From Candidatus Edwardsbacteria bacterium (lineage in GTDB: Bacteria > Edwardsbacteria > AC1 > EtOH8), in assembly GCA_031082425.1 (NCBI GenBank), contig JAVHLB010000002.1, forward strand, positions 289,122 to 353,121: a stretch of 64,000 nt of DNA. Reading direction: 5' to 3'. Below the pieces are notes generated by a model. The model was not told where the DNA came from. It did no database searches and saw only the letters and a list, made by a program, of their open reading frames with translations. This document shows positions 52,660-61,240 of this stretch, piece by piece (within the stretch, counting starts at the first letter, position 1; each line of letters starts with the position of its first letter). Made by a program: the position numbers and the translations under genes.

Positions 52660-53280
52660 TTATTTCAAGTCCCCGGGCAGATGAATGGCGAACTTGCAGT
52701 GCTCGTCACCGCTGATGACGGCCTCCAGCGTTTCCACCCGGACCTTGGTCTTAAAGATCCCTTCGTAGATCCCCTTGTACCACCCCGCGCTGCAGTGGCA
52801 GTATTCCTTGGGAATGCGGTTTTTTGTGGCGCGCATCAGGGGGCAGAAACAGGCCGCCATTTGTTTTTCGTAGGGCGTTGTGGCCTTGGCAAAGGCTTCC
52901 GGGTCGCGCGGATCGCGGATCTCGTAGATCACGCTGCCCTCCCGGTAGGGATGGCCGAATTTAGCCCGCTCCGCCCCCATGGCTTCCAGCACCCTATCCA
53001 CGCTTTTGGTCTCGGCATACAGCTTGGCCAGAGCGTCTATCGGCCCGGTCCCGAATTCCTCGGTAAAGACGCAGGCCCGGCCCTGCATGATCTCCTCCCG
53101 GGCCGGCTGTTCCGGAACGGCCGTCTCCAGCCGCTTCATGGCTTGTTCCGACCAGACAGCGTAATCTTCCGGGCAGTCAGGGACCTGGTCATAGCCCGCT
53201 ATCACGGAAGCTCCCTTGCCGGGAGCATGGCGGTCTATCTGGGCCGCCCATTTTTTCATTTTATCCGCCAGCCACGCCAT
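52660..53280 (-). CDS. Conserved protein with a Cys-rich C-terminus (DUF6144-like)
   Basis: The 206-aa protein has no signal or membrane segment. The C-terminal part has four close cysteines (AACFCPLMRAT, EYCHCSAGWYKGIYEGI) and a late His/Cys (ISGDEHCKFAIHLP), an arrangement seen in DUF6144 and thiazoline-carboxylate-hydrolase-like proteins. It is probably a metal or cofactor-binding cytosolic protein. It precedes the aldehyde dehydrogenase operon, with a family E repeat in between. Confidence 0.7.
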   Translation of the reverse strand: MAWLADKMKKWAAQIDRHAPGKGASVIAGYDQVPDCPEDYAVWSEQAMKRLETAVPEQPAREEIMQGRACVFTEEFGTGPIDALAKLYAETKSVDRVLEAMGAERAKFGHPYREGSVIYEIRDPRDPEAFAKATTPYEKQMAACFCPLMRATKNRIPKEYCHCSAGWYKGIYEGIFKTKVRVETLEAVISGDEHCKFAIHLPGDLK

Positions 53281-53327
53281 TTCACATTCCTTTCAAAAGA
53301 TGGTGGATCGGATCGCTTGTCCCAAAA

Positions 53328-54200
53328 CTACCGGCCCATGGCCTTCTTCATGGTCTCGCCCATCTCGGCCGGGGTTCTGGCCACTTTGATGCCGCAGGAC
53401 TTCAGAACCTTCACCTTTTCGGCATAGGTGCCCTTGCCCCCGGAGATGATGGCTCCGGCGTGGCCCATCCTCCGGCCCGGCGGCGCGGTGGCCCCGGCGA
53501 TGAAGGCCGCCACCGGCTTGGGGAAGTTCTTCTTTATCCAGCGGGCGGTCTCCTCCTCCAGCGACCCTCCGATCTCGCCGATCATCAGCACCGCCTTGGT
53601 CTGCTTGTCGGCCTGGAACAGCTCCAAAGCATCGATGAAGTTGGTTCCTATCACCGGGTCGCCGCCGATGCCGATGCAGGTGCTCTGGCCGATGCCCAGC
53701 TTGGTCAGTTGATTGACCGCTTCGTAGGTCAGCGTCCCGCTGCGCGAGATCACGCCCACCGAGCCCTCCTTATGGATGGCGGCCGGCATGATGCCCACCT
53801 TGGCCTTGCCCGGCGAGATGGCTCCCGGACAGTTGGGCCCTATCAGACGGGTCTTTTTGCCCTGCAGGTAGCGCTTGACGAACATCATGTCGTTGGCCGG
53901 CACGCCCTCTGTGATGCAGATCACCAGCTCCAGCCCGGCATCCACCGCCTCCAGGATGGCGTCCCGGCAGTACAGGGCCGGAACGAAGATCATGGTGGCG
54001 TTGGCCTTCTGTTTTTCCACTGCCTCGGCCACGGTGTCGAACACTGGATATCCTTCATGAACAGTACCGCCCTTGCCCGGCACCACCCCGCCCACGAACT
54101 TGGTGCCGTATTCGGCGCATTTCAGGGAGTGAAAGGTGCCATGCTGTCCGGTGAAGCCCTGGCAGATCAACCGTGTATTTTTATCAACTAAGATTGCCAT
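53328..54200 (-). CDS. sucD: Succinyl-CoA synthetase alpha subunit
   Basis: The 290-aa protein has the CoA-binding Rossmann domain (LICQGFTGQHGTFHSL) and the phosphorylated His in GRRMGHAGAIISGG. GGVVPGKGG and GPNCPGAISPGKAKVGIMP are the usual loops. It couples succinyl-CoA and succinate with nucleotide phosphorylation. The beta gene lies upstream, separated by 265 bases of repeat, so the usual tight sucC-sucD spacing has been broken. Confidence 0.97.
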   Translation of the reverse strand: MAILVDKNTRLICQGFTGQHGTFHSLKCAEYGTKFVGGVVPGKGGTVHEGYPVFDTVAEAVEKQKANATMIFVPALYCRDAILEAVDAGLELVICITEGVPANDMMFVKRYLQGKKTRLIGPNCPGAISPGKAKVGIMPAAIHKEGSVGVISRSGTLTYEAVNQLTKLGIGQSTCIGIGGDPVIGTNFIDALELFQADKQTKAVLMIGEIGGSLEEETARWIKKNFPKPVAAFIAGATAPPGRRMGHAGAIISGGKGTYAEKVKVLKSCGIKVARTPAEMGETMKKAMGR

Positions 54201-54465
54201 ATATTCCTTTCTTTCAGTGCCTCGGACTACTTGGTTGAACTATGATTGTTCCGTTGTTTGCTGATGGGGTCCGTTTGTCACCTCAGCGCTGCCGCTGAAA
54301 AGAGGCAGCCGTTAAGAATTTGGCATTGTTTGAGCGCAGCGAGTTTGGCAAATTTAGGCTGCCGTTATGATGCTTCAAAGCAGCGGTGTAGCGACGAGCT
54401 TTTTTCTTTTTGGTTCTTTTCATTTTGGCGGCACAAAAAAGAAAAAGAACATTCATGAAAATATT
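54201..54465. repeat. Repeat-derived spacer inside sucCD
   Basis: No gene visible. Contains GCTGCCGCT and GGCAGCCGTTAAG/GGCTGCCGTTATG words, a TTTGGCA repetition, and an imperfect inverted pair near 54412-54453: GTTCTTTTcattTT and AAaaaaGAAAAAGAAC. It looks like one interspersed element. Confidence 0.65.
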
Positions 54466-55632
54466 TTATCCTGTAGCTGCTTCTTTGACTATCAACTGGG
54501 CCGCCTCGCCCAGCGACGCAGCCGGGATTATCTTCAGGCCTGAGCCGGCCAGTATCTTTTTTCCCTGTTCCACGTTGGTTCCGTCCAGCCGGGCCACTAT
54601 CGGCACCTTCACCCCCAGGGTCTTGGAGGCCGCCACTATCCCCTCGGCGATCACGTCGCACTTCATGATCCCGCCGAAGATGTTCACCAGTATGCCCCGG
54701 ACGTTGGGATCGGACAAAATTATCTTGAAAGCCTCGGTCACCTTTTCCGTCGAGGCGGAACCACCGACATCGAGAAAGTTGGCCGGGCTGCCGCCGTAAT
54801 GCTTGACGATGTCCATGGTGGCCATGGCCAGGCCGGCCCCGTTCACCAGGCAGCCGATGGTCCCGTCCAGCTTGATGTAGCTGAGGTCATGTTTGGAGGC
54901 CAGCACCTCGTTGGGGTCCTCCTCGTCTATGTCCCGCAAGGCTTGTATCTCGGGGTGCCGGGCCAGGCCGTTGTCGTCGAAGGTTATTTTGGCGTCCAGC
55001 GCAAACAGCGTGTCCTCGGGCGTCCGCACCAGCGGGTTGATCTCCACCAGCGAGGCGTCCTTACTGATGAACAGCTGGTACATCCCGGACATCACTTGAT
55101 TGAGCTGTTTGGCCAAAGCGCCCTTGAAGCCCAGCCGGCGGGACATCTCCGTTCCGTGGTAGGCGCGGTAACCGGACACCGGGTCGACCGCCACCTTGAT
55201 GATCTTGTCCGGCGTTTCCGCCGCCACTTTTTCGATCTCCACCCCGCCCTCGGTGGAGCCGATGAAGATGTAGCTGGCGGTGGCCCGGTCGGCCAAAAAG
55301 CCCAGATAGTATTCCTTGGCGATGCGGGTGTCCTCGGCCACCATAATCCGGCGTACCAGTTTTCCCCTGGGCCCGGTCTGGGGCGTAACCAAGATCATGC
55401 CCAGAATGTTTTTTGAGTGGGTCAATGCCTCGTCCTTGGACTTGGCCAGCTTGACCCCGCCGGCCTTGCCCCTTCCGCCGGTGTGGGCCTGGGCCTTGAC
55501 GATCCAGGGCGGGCCGATCAGCCGGGAGAGTTTTTGCTCCACCTCGTCAACGCTGACGGCCATGAAATCCGGTTTGACCGGGATCCCGTGGTCGCGCAAA
55601 AGTTGGCGGGCTTGGTATTCGTGAATGTTCAT
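54466..55632 (-). CDS. sucC: Succinyl-CoA synthetase beta subunit
   Basis: The 388-aa protein has the ATP-grasp domain (EYQARQLLRDHGIPVK, WIVKAQAHTGGRGKAGGVKL) and the ligase domain with the nucleotide-phosphate region NGAGLAMATMDIVK and LDVGGSASTEKV. GGIMKCDVIAEGIV is the usual late motif. It acts with SucD as an alpha-beta complex in the cytosol. Together with the mutase and fumarase it belongs to the propionate route. Confidence 0.97.
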   Translation of the reverse strand: MNIHEYQARQLLRDHGIPVKPDFMAVSVDEVEQKLSRLIGPPWIVKAQAHTGGRGKAGGVKLAKSKDEALTHSKNILGMILVTPQTGPRGKLVRRIMVAEDTRIAKEYYLGFLADRATASYIFIGSTEGGVEIEKVAAETPDKIIKVAVDPVSGYRAYHGTEMSRRLGFKGALAKQLNQVMSGMYQLFISKDASLVEINPLVRTPEDTLFALDAKITFDDNGLARHPEIQALRDIDEEDPNEVLASKHDLSYIKLDGTIGCLVNGAGLAMATMDIVKHYGGSPANFLDVGGSASTEKVTEAFKIILSDPNVRGILVNIFGGIMKCDVIAEGIVAASKTLGVKVPIVARLDGTNVEQGKKILAGSGLKIIPAASLGEAAQLIVKEAATG

Positions 55633-55668
55633 GTTGTTTATTAAAAGTTTTATATTAAATAGTGCATT

Positions 55669-56121
55669 TTATTCTCTGGTGAATAAATAGGCAATATAAC
55701 CCAGGAAACACATCGGCAAGATACTTATTATAGGTATGAATAGAAATCCGATCACAGCCGTTGATGACCCTGGTGAATTTGTGTATATCGAATGCCAAAT
55801 TGAAAAATGACCTATTATTGTTGCTATAAGTGTCCCAACGATTCCACCTATGCACATGGCATATGCTTTTCTTATAGATCCTTCCGAAGTGTAATAAAAC
55901 AAATATGCCGTTAGAACAAGAAACGGAATTAAGCTTGTTAATTCTATAAAAAATAAATTATGCCCTTCTTTAAATTGTGAAACATATATTTCCTGAAATG
56001 CCATAAATATTCCACTTTTACCATAAACCACCTTAACATATAATAAAACTGATGGTGCCACAAGCACACCAACCATCAATGGAATAAAAGAACAAACAAG
56101 ACGTTGTTTTAAATTCTTCAT
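55669..56121 (-). CDS. AT-rich four-span membrane protein of unknown function
   Basis: The 150-aa protein has about four hydrophobic segments (LIPFLVLTAYLFYYT, IGGIVGTLIATIIGH, FLFIPIISILPMCFLGYI) and no recognised family. Its base composition is much richer in A and T than its neighbours, suggesting recent arrival. It starts one base after the stop of the 2-hydroxyacid dehydrogenase gene, so it may use that gene's transcript. I start at ATG 56121; a longer frame would overlap the dehydrogenase. Confidence 0.7.
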   Translation of the reverse strand: MKNLKQRLVCSFIPLMVGVLVAPSVLLYVKVVYGKSGIFMAFQEIYVSQFKEGHNLFFIELTSLIPFLVLTAYLFYYTSEGSIRKAYAMCIGGIVGTLIATIIGHFSIWHSIYTNSPGSSTAVIGFLFIPIISILPMCFLGYIAYLFTRE

Positions 56122-56122
56122 T

Positions 56123-57085
56123 TTACGCCACCCGGTTAGTTTCAACCCCCTTCTCAAAATCCGCAATATTCCTGAACGTCACTTCCAGCTTCCGTAACAG
56201 CGCCTCATGCGTTTTATATCCCAAATGCGGCGTCAGCACTGTATTCTTGGCAGTCAGCAGTGGGTTGTCTTGGCTGGGCGGCTCGCTTCCGAACACGTCC
56301 AGCCCGGCGCCGGCCAGTTTCCCGTCGTTGAGCGCCTGGGCCAAAGCCGCCTCGTCGATCAGCCCGCCCCGGGCGGTATTGATCAGATAAGCCGAGGGTT
56401 TCATTTTGGTAATCCGCTCCGCGTTCATTATATGCTTGGTCCCGGCATTAAGCGCCAGGTGCAGGGAAACAATGTCCGACTCTTTCAGCAGATCGTCCAG
56501 GCCGCAGTAGGTCCCGCCCAGTTTCTCAAACTCATCCTTCTTGGCCCGATTGTATCCCAGCACCTTGCAGCCGAAGGCGGCGAACAGTTTGGCCGCGGCC
56601 AGCCCGGTGGCCCCGGTGCCAACGATCCCCACCGTCTTGCCCCTCAGCTCCACGCCATCCGGGAAAGCAAAGAACTTCTGTTCGGTCTGGCGGGCGTGGG
56701 CGTCGCCCTTGGGAATATTACGAAGCAGTGACAGAGCAAGACCCAATGCAAGTTCTGCCACCGAGTCGGTGGAATACCCCGGCGTGTTGTAGACCGCTAT
56801 CCCCTTCTCCCGGCAGGCCTCCAGGTCCACGTGGTCGTACCCGGTAAAGGAGATGGAGATCATTGACAGCGCGCAGTTCCGGATGGTCTGGCCGTCTATC
56901 GGCAGGCTGCCGGTGATCAGATACCTGGCGGCGCCCACCAGCTCGGTCAGCGGCCTGCCTTCGGCCAGCTCCGAACCCTTCCAGACCAGCGCATGCCCGG
57001 GCAGTATCTCGGCAAAGCGCTGTTGGACCATTTCTCTTGGCACACCCAGTGTCTGGATCAGTATGACCTCAGATGGTTTGTTCAT
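56123..57085 (-). CDS. D-2-hydroxyacid dehydrogenase
   Basis: The 320-aa protein has the family NAD motif (VGIVGTGATGLAAAKLF) and the catalytic Arg in INTARGGLIDEAAL, Glu in DVFGSEPPSQDNPL and His in VLTPHLGYKT. Members reduce 2-keto acids to D-hydroxy acids or oxidise 3-phosphoglycerate. The lack of an ACT domain and the short length argue against SerA; hydroxypyruvate, glyoxylate or a similar reductase is likelier. Confidence 0.94.
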   Translation of the reverse strand: MNKPSEVILIQTLGVPREMVQQRFAEILPGHALVWKGSELAEGRPLTELVGAARYLITGSLPIDGQTIRNCALSMISISFTGYDHVDLEACREKGIAVYNTPGYSTDSVAELALGLALSLLRNIPKGDAHARQTEQKFFAFPDGVELRGKTVGIVGTGATGLAAAKLFAAFGCKVLGYNRAKKDEFEKLGGTYCGLDDLLKESDIVSLHLALNAGTKHIMNAERITKMKPSAYLINTARGGLIDEAALAQALNDGKLAGAGLDVFGSEPPSQDNPLLTAKNTVLTPHLGYKTHEALLRKLEVTFRNIADFEKGVETNRVA

Positions 57086-57138
57086 TTTACCAAAGTAAAA
57101 TTATGGGACACGGATTTACACGGATTACTTTGAGCAAT

Positions 57139-57192
57139 ATCTGCGGGGATCGACAATGATCTGCGGGGATCGACAATGATCAGCGGGGATCT
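57139..57192. repeat. 20-bp tandem repeat
   Basis: Two exact copies of ATCTGCGGGGATCGACAATG and a partial third. It grows out of family E phrase text (ACACGGATTTACACGG) at 57103-57138. Confidence 0.85.
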
Positions 57193-57201
57193 GCGTTCCG
57201 G

Positions 57202-57765
57202 TTAGTTTTTGGTTTTTCTAAATTTCTTCGGCCCTTCTTCGTAAAAATCCCGGCCCCGGCAGTCCACCGCCACCACCGCCGGAAGATCCTTCACCGTCAA
57301 TTTCAAGACGGCTTCGGGTCCAAGTTCGGAGAACAATACCGTTTCCGCCCTGACCACCGTTTGAGCCAGCAAGGCCGCCGCGCCGCCGGTGGCGGCAAAA
57401 TACACCGCCTGGTGCTTTTTGATCGCTTTAATGACCTCGGGACTGCGGCGGCCCTTGCCGATCATGGCCTTCAGCCCGGCCTTAGCCAAGAGTAAGGGAG
57501 TGTAGACATCCATCCTTCCGCTGGTGGTGGGCCCGATGCTGCCGATCACCTTTCCCCTGGGGGACGGAGCCGGCCCGGCATAGAACAATGTCTGGCCCTT
57601 AAGATCTATGGGAAGTTTACCGCCCGCAGTTAACAGCTTATGGAACTTCTGGTGTACCGCATCCCTGGCCGTGAACAGTTCGCCCGAGATCAGCACCCGG
57701 TCGCCGCTTTTAAGCTTTTTGACTACAGCCCCGCTCAGCGGGAGAGATATTTTTTTCGCCTTCAT
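57202..57765 (-). CDS. Fumarate hydratase, beta (C-terminal) subunit
   Basis: The 187-aa protein matches the swivelling beta domain of class I fumarases and L-tartrate dehydratases: ISLPLSGAVVKKLKSGDRVLISG, YAGPAPSPRGKVIGSIGPTTSGRMD, AVYFAATGGAAALLAQ. ATG 57765 overlaps the alpha subunit's stop (TGATG). It completes the iron-sulfur hydratase that interconverts malate and fumarate. Confidence 0.95.
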   Translation of the reverse strand: MKAKKISLPLSGAVVKKLKSGDRVLISGELFTARDAVHQKFHKLLTAGGKLPIDLKGQTLFYAGPAPSPRGKVIGSIGPTTSGRMDVYTPLLLAKAGLKAMIGKGRRSPEVIKAIKKHQAVYFAATGGAAALLAQTVVRAETVLFSELGPEAVLKLTVKDLPAVVAVDCRGRDFYEEGPKKFRKTKN

Positions 57766-58610
57766 CACAATGCCACCGTCTGGTGCCGGTGCGCGTGGCA
57801 GTTGATGTTCACCGCCACCGGCAGGCTGGACATATGGCAGGGCTCGTGCTCTATGTGCACGCTTAAACATGAGACCGTCCCGCCCAAGCCCTGCGGCCCC
57901 AGGCCCGAAGCATTGATCGCTTTCAGGATCTTTTTTTCCAGCTGGTCGTATCTCTTGTCCGGATTCGGTTTTCCCACCGGCCACATCAAAGCTTTTTTGG
58001 CCAGCAGCGCACAGCGCTCGAAATTCCCGCCGATCCCCACTCCCACCACCGTCGGGGGACAGGGGTTGGCCCCGACCTGGATCACTGTTTCGGACACAAA
58101 TGTAACGACTCCCTGCTGGCCGTCCGAAGGCTTTAGCATGGCCAGCCGGCTGGTGTTCTCGGCCCCGCCGCCCTTGGGCATGTAATTTATCTCCAGCCTG
58201 CTGCCGGGAACCCGTTCGATGTGCATGATGGCCGGAACATTGCTGCCCGTGTTTTTGCGTAAAAAGACCGGATCGCCCACGCAGGAGGCTCGCAGAAAAC
58301 CCTGGCGGCAGGCCTTGGCCACCCCTTTGTTTATTGCCTCATGGATCGGGCCGCCTTTTATCTCCACGTCCTTTCCCTGTTTTACGAAGAACACCGCCAG
58401 GCCTGTATCCTGGCAGATCGGCATCTTTTGTACTTTGGCAATTTTGGCGTTAAGCAGACACTGATTAAGGATGTCCCGGCCCAGCGGCGACCTTTCCAGT
58501 TTCAGGGCTTTGCCCAAAGCCTGTTCGGTGTCCCGGGGAAGAACGCAGTTGGCCTCCCGGCACATTTTCTCCACCGCAGTTGCGATGGCATTGTGTTCTA
58601 TGGCCCTCAT
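57765..58610 (-). CDS. Fumarate hydratase, alpha (N-terminal) subunit
   Basis: The 281-aa protein has the class I fumarase alpha features: MPICQDTGLAVFFVKQGK, with a cluster Cys, KGVAKACRQGFLRAS, MHIERVPGSRLEI and GVGIGGNFERCALLAK, with further cluster ligands. It binds an oxygen-labile [4Fe-4S] cluster, which fits an anaerobe. It overlaps malic enzyme by 4 bases and the beta subunit by 3, so the three are translated together. Confidence 0.95.
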   Translation of the reverse strand: MRAIEHNAIATAVEKMCREANCVLPRDTEQALGKALKLERSPLGRDILNQCLLNAKIAKVQKMPICQDTGLAVFFVKQGKDVEIKGGPIHEAINKGVAKACRQGFLRASCVGDPVFLRKNTGSNVPAIMHIERVPGSRLEINYMPKGGGAENTSRLAMLKPSDGQQGVVTFVSETVIQVGANPCPPTVVGVGIGGNFERCALLAKKALMWPVGKPNPDKRYDQLEKKILKAINASGLGPQGLGGTVSCLSVHIEHEPCHMSSLPVAVNINCHAHRHQTVAL

Positions 58611-60076
58611 TTTACCACTCCGGCCCGAACCTTTGTCACGGCCTTTTCCAGGGCCTTTTCCAGCAGTTCCATCGGCGGTTTTTTGATGAACCCGTGTTCC
58701 ATCAGGCCGTGGATCACCGCCCGGGCTTCGCTGATATCCTGTCTGGCCTTAAGATATGCTTCTTTTTTGGTCATGGAACTGCGGGCCACACCGTCCTTGA
58801 CCGCCTGGGCGGCCACCTCGGCGGTCACCTTGGGGAACAGCTCCCATTCCTCCATGGAGGAGACTATGCGCTCCGGCCTAAGGCCAGAGTCTTCAGCAAA
58901 TTCCGCTATGGCGTGGGCGGCGGCGATGGCCATGTTGTCTGTGATCTTGGAGGCCCTGGCCAGCAGCGCCCCTTTGAGGATCCCGGGGAATCCCAGCGAA
59001 TTGTTGACCTGGTTGGGAAAATCGCCCCGCCCGGTGGCCACGATGAAGGCCCCGGCCGCCAGGGCCTGGCTGGGATAGATCTCCGGCACCGGGTTGGCGC
59101 AGGCGAAGACGATAGATTTCGAAGCCATCCCCGCTATCCATTCTGGCTTGATCACCCCCGGCCCGGATTGAGAGAGCGAGACCAGAACATCCGCCCCTTT
59201 TAGCGCATTTTCAACCTTTATATCATTTACAACCTTTGACCGTTGGCAGATCTCCCATTGCCGGTAGTATCTGGGATCGTTTTTGATGTCGAGGCGGTGC
59301 AGGCCCAGGGCGCCGTCAACGTCAAACATCACGCAGTTCTCCGGCTTCCCTCCGGCGGCCATCACCAGCCTGAAGATGGTGGTGTTGGCGGCTCCGGCCC
59401 CGTAAAACACTATTTTGACTTCGGAAATATTCTTGCCCGCCAGCTTCAGGGCGTTGATCAGCCCGGCCAGTGTCACACAACCGGTGCCCTGGGCGTCATC
59501 GTGCCACACCGGGATGCCGCATTCCTCCCGCAGGGTGTCCAGCACCTTATAACAGTTGGGCTGGGAGATGTCCTCCAGGTTGACCGCCCCGAAACTGGGC
59601 TGGGCCATCTTGACAAAGTCGATGATCTTCTGGGCGTCAGGTTTACCGTTTTGATCCCGGCTGTCCATGCACAGCGCCACCGCGTCCACCCCACCCAGGT
59701 ACTTCATCAAAAAGGCCTTGCCCTCCATCACTCCCAGGCCGCCGGCCGGGCCGCAGTCGCCGTCGCCCAGCACCCGGGTGGAATCCGAGACCACCGCCAC
59801 CAGGTTGCCCCGGTTGGAAAGGTCGAAGGAGGCCTGCTGGTCGTCCCGGATGGCGGTGGAGACGCCGGAGACCCCGGGGGTGTACCAGAGGTTGAACCAG
59901 TTCTTCCCGTACAGCCCGGCCTTGGGCAGGGTCGTCATCTTCCCGCCGTAAAACTTGTGAAGACCGAGGGCCAGCTCTTTAAGCAGGACAGTTTTCCCTT
60001 GGGCTATCTGCAGCTGGGTAAATCCCGCCGGAAACAATTTATCCAGATCATCCAAGCTCAGGTCAAAATCCGCCAT
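58607..60076 (-). CDS. NAD(P)-dependent malic enzyme
   Basis: The 489-aa protein has the malic enzyme motifs: WYTPGVSGVSTAIRD, metal-binding VLGDGDCGPAGGLGVMEGKA and EDISQPNCYKVLDTL, the NAD(P) region VKIVFYGAGAANTTIFRL and the FACANPVPEIYPSQAL and GRGDFPNQVNNSLGFPG loops. It joins pyruvate and malate. ATG 60076 is preferred because AAGGGGG lies upstream; TTG 60088 is the alternative. It heads the operon with the two fumarase genes. Confidence 0.95.
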   Translation of the reverse strand: MADFDLSLDDLDKLFPAGFTQLQIAQGKTVLLKELALGLHKFYGGKMTTLPKAGLYGKNWFNLWYTPGVSGVSTAIRDDQQASFDLSNRGNLVAVVSDSTRVLGDGDCGPAGGLGVMEGKAFLMKYLGGVDAVALCMDSRDQNGKPDAQKIIDFVKMAQPSFGAVNLEDISQPNCYKVLDTLREECGIPVWHDDAQGTGCVTLAGLINALKLAGKNISEVKIVFYGAGAANTTIFRLVMAAGGKPENCVMFDVDGALGLHRLDIKNDPRYYRQWEICQRSKVVNDIKVENALKGADVLVSLSQSGPGVIKPEWIAGMASKSIVFACANPVPEIYPSQALAAGAFIVATGRGDFPNQVNNSLGFPGILKGALLARASKITDNMAIAAAHAIAEFAEDSGLRPERIVSSMEEWELFPKVTAEVAAQAVKDGVARSSMTKKEAYLKARQDISEARAVIHGLMEHGFIKKPPMELLEKALEKAVTKVRAGVVK

Positions 60077-60118
60077 ATCCCCCTTCAATAAATAAGAGCC
60101 CCGGCCTTTGGTTATATA

Positions 60119-60153
60119 AAAACCTCTTCTTTTTCATGTAATGAAGAGGTTTT
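60119..60153 (-). terminator. Terminator of the rpmH-jag block
   Basis: An 11-bp stem (AAAACCTCTTC and its complement) followed by TTTTTATATA on the minus strand, 52 bases past the jag stop. Confidence 0.8.
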
Positions 60154-60204
60154 ATAGAATTATCTACCCACGCCTTTTAATCTCTGGTTATTGGCATTGT
60201 TTTC

Positions 60205-61170
60205 CTATCTTCCGCCTTTGGTCTTTTTGCCGCGGGGAACAAAGGGCTCCGCCGGGCGGCTGGCCATGCCGCTGGCAACGGTGGTGCTTCTTAGGGAATT
60301 ATCTGTCTTGACCGCCGTCTGCGGCCTGGGCCCTTTGGGACTTTTGCTCCTCGACTTGAAATCATTCACCGGCCGTGGAGCCGGCCTCTCCCTGGCGGGC
60401 TGGGGCTTTGGCGGAACGGGCCTGGCCTGAGGCTGCACCTTGCCGGCCGGCCGGGGCTGCGGCCCCCTGCCTTTTGGGGCTCCCCGGAATTTTCCCCGGT
60501 CGCCGCCTTCGTGACGGGGGGCGGACGGGGTTCCTCTCTGGCCGGGCTTATCTCCCGGCAAACGCGGGGCGATTATCACCCGGCGGAAGTCGGCGTTGCC
60601 CACCGCGAAGGTCTTGACGTCGGGGTTGTTCTCCAGGGTCTTGTGGACGATCTTCCTCTGGTGGGGCGGCATCGGTTCCATCTTGTGCTCCTGGCCGCTT
60701 TCCTTGACCTTGGCCGCCAGCTGCAAAGCGCGGGTTTTCAGGTCGTCGTTCTGCTTCTCCCTAAAGCCCCCGATATCCAGGCGGACCTCATATTCCGAAT
60801 CACGGTAGATCTTGTTGATCAGGTATTCCATGGCGGTGATGGCCGCCCCTTGGTTGGCCTGGAGGTATTTTTCGCCCTCGAAGGAATCGATGGTGGCCAC
60901 CAGAAGGTTTCCCTCCTCGTGGAAGGAACTGACCGTGCCCGGGATTTCCATCTTTTCCAGGATGCCCTCCACCAGCCGCTTGACCCTGGGCTGGGGAAGC
61001 ACTTTGAGCCTGACCTTGGCCGGCTTGCCCCCGAATATTCCCAGAAATCCGGCGGAGCCCAGGCTGACTATCTCTATCTCCACGTCCTCCCGGTGGATCC
61101 CCATTTGTATCAGGCCCTTGTCGATGGCCTGTTCGACGGTCTTGGCTTCTTTTTCTATGAATACGCTCAT
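60205..61170 (-). CDS. jag: Jag/KhpB-type RNA-binding protein with long basic tail
   Basis: The 321-aa protein has a Jag N-terminal domain (SVFIEKEAKTVEQAIDKGL, GSAGFLGIFGGKPAKV), a type II KH-like domain (ILEKMEIPGTVSSFHEEG) and an R3H domain (EPMPPHQRKIVHKTLENN). A disordered tail of about 100 residues rich in Pro, Arg, Gly and Lys follows. It probably binds RNA near the membrane insertase. ATG 61170 fits the usual family start. It is last in the conserved ribosome-protein and secretion block. Confidence 0.93.
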   Translation of the reverse strand: MSVFIEKEAKTVEQAIDKGLIQMGIHREDVEIEIVSLGSAGFLGIFGGKPAKVRLKVLPQPRVKRLVEGILEKMEIPGTVSSFHEEGNLLVATIDSFEGEKYLQANQGAAITAMEYLINKIYRDSEYEVRLDIGGFREKQNDDLKTRALQLAAKVKESGQEHKMEPMPPHQRKIVHKTLENNPDVKTFAVGNADFRRVIIAPRLPGDKPGQRGTPSAPRHEGGDRGKFRGAPKGRGPQPRPAGKVQPQARPVPPKPQPARERPAPRPVNDFKSRSKSPKGPRPQTAVKTDNSLRSTTVASGMASRPAEPFVPRGKKTKGGR

Positions 61171-61240
61171 TTGGTTCTCTTTTGATTTGGTTCTTGATTT
61201 AAAAGTGATGTCTGTCCCCGCCTTGGCAATGAACGGCGGA

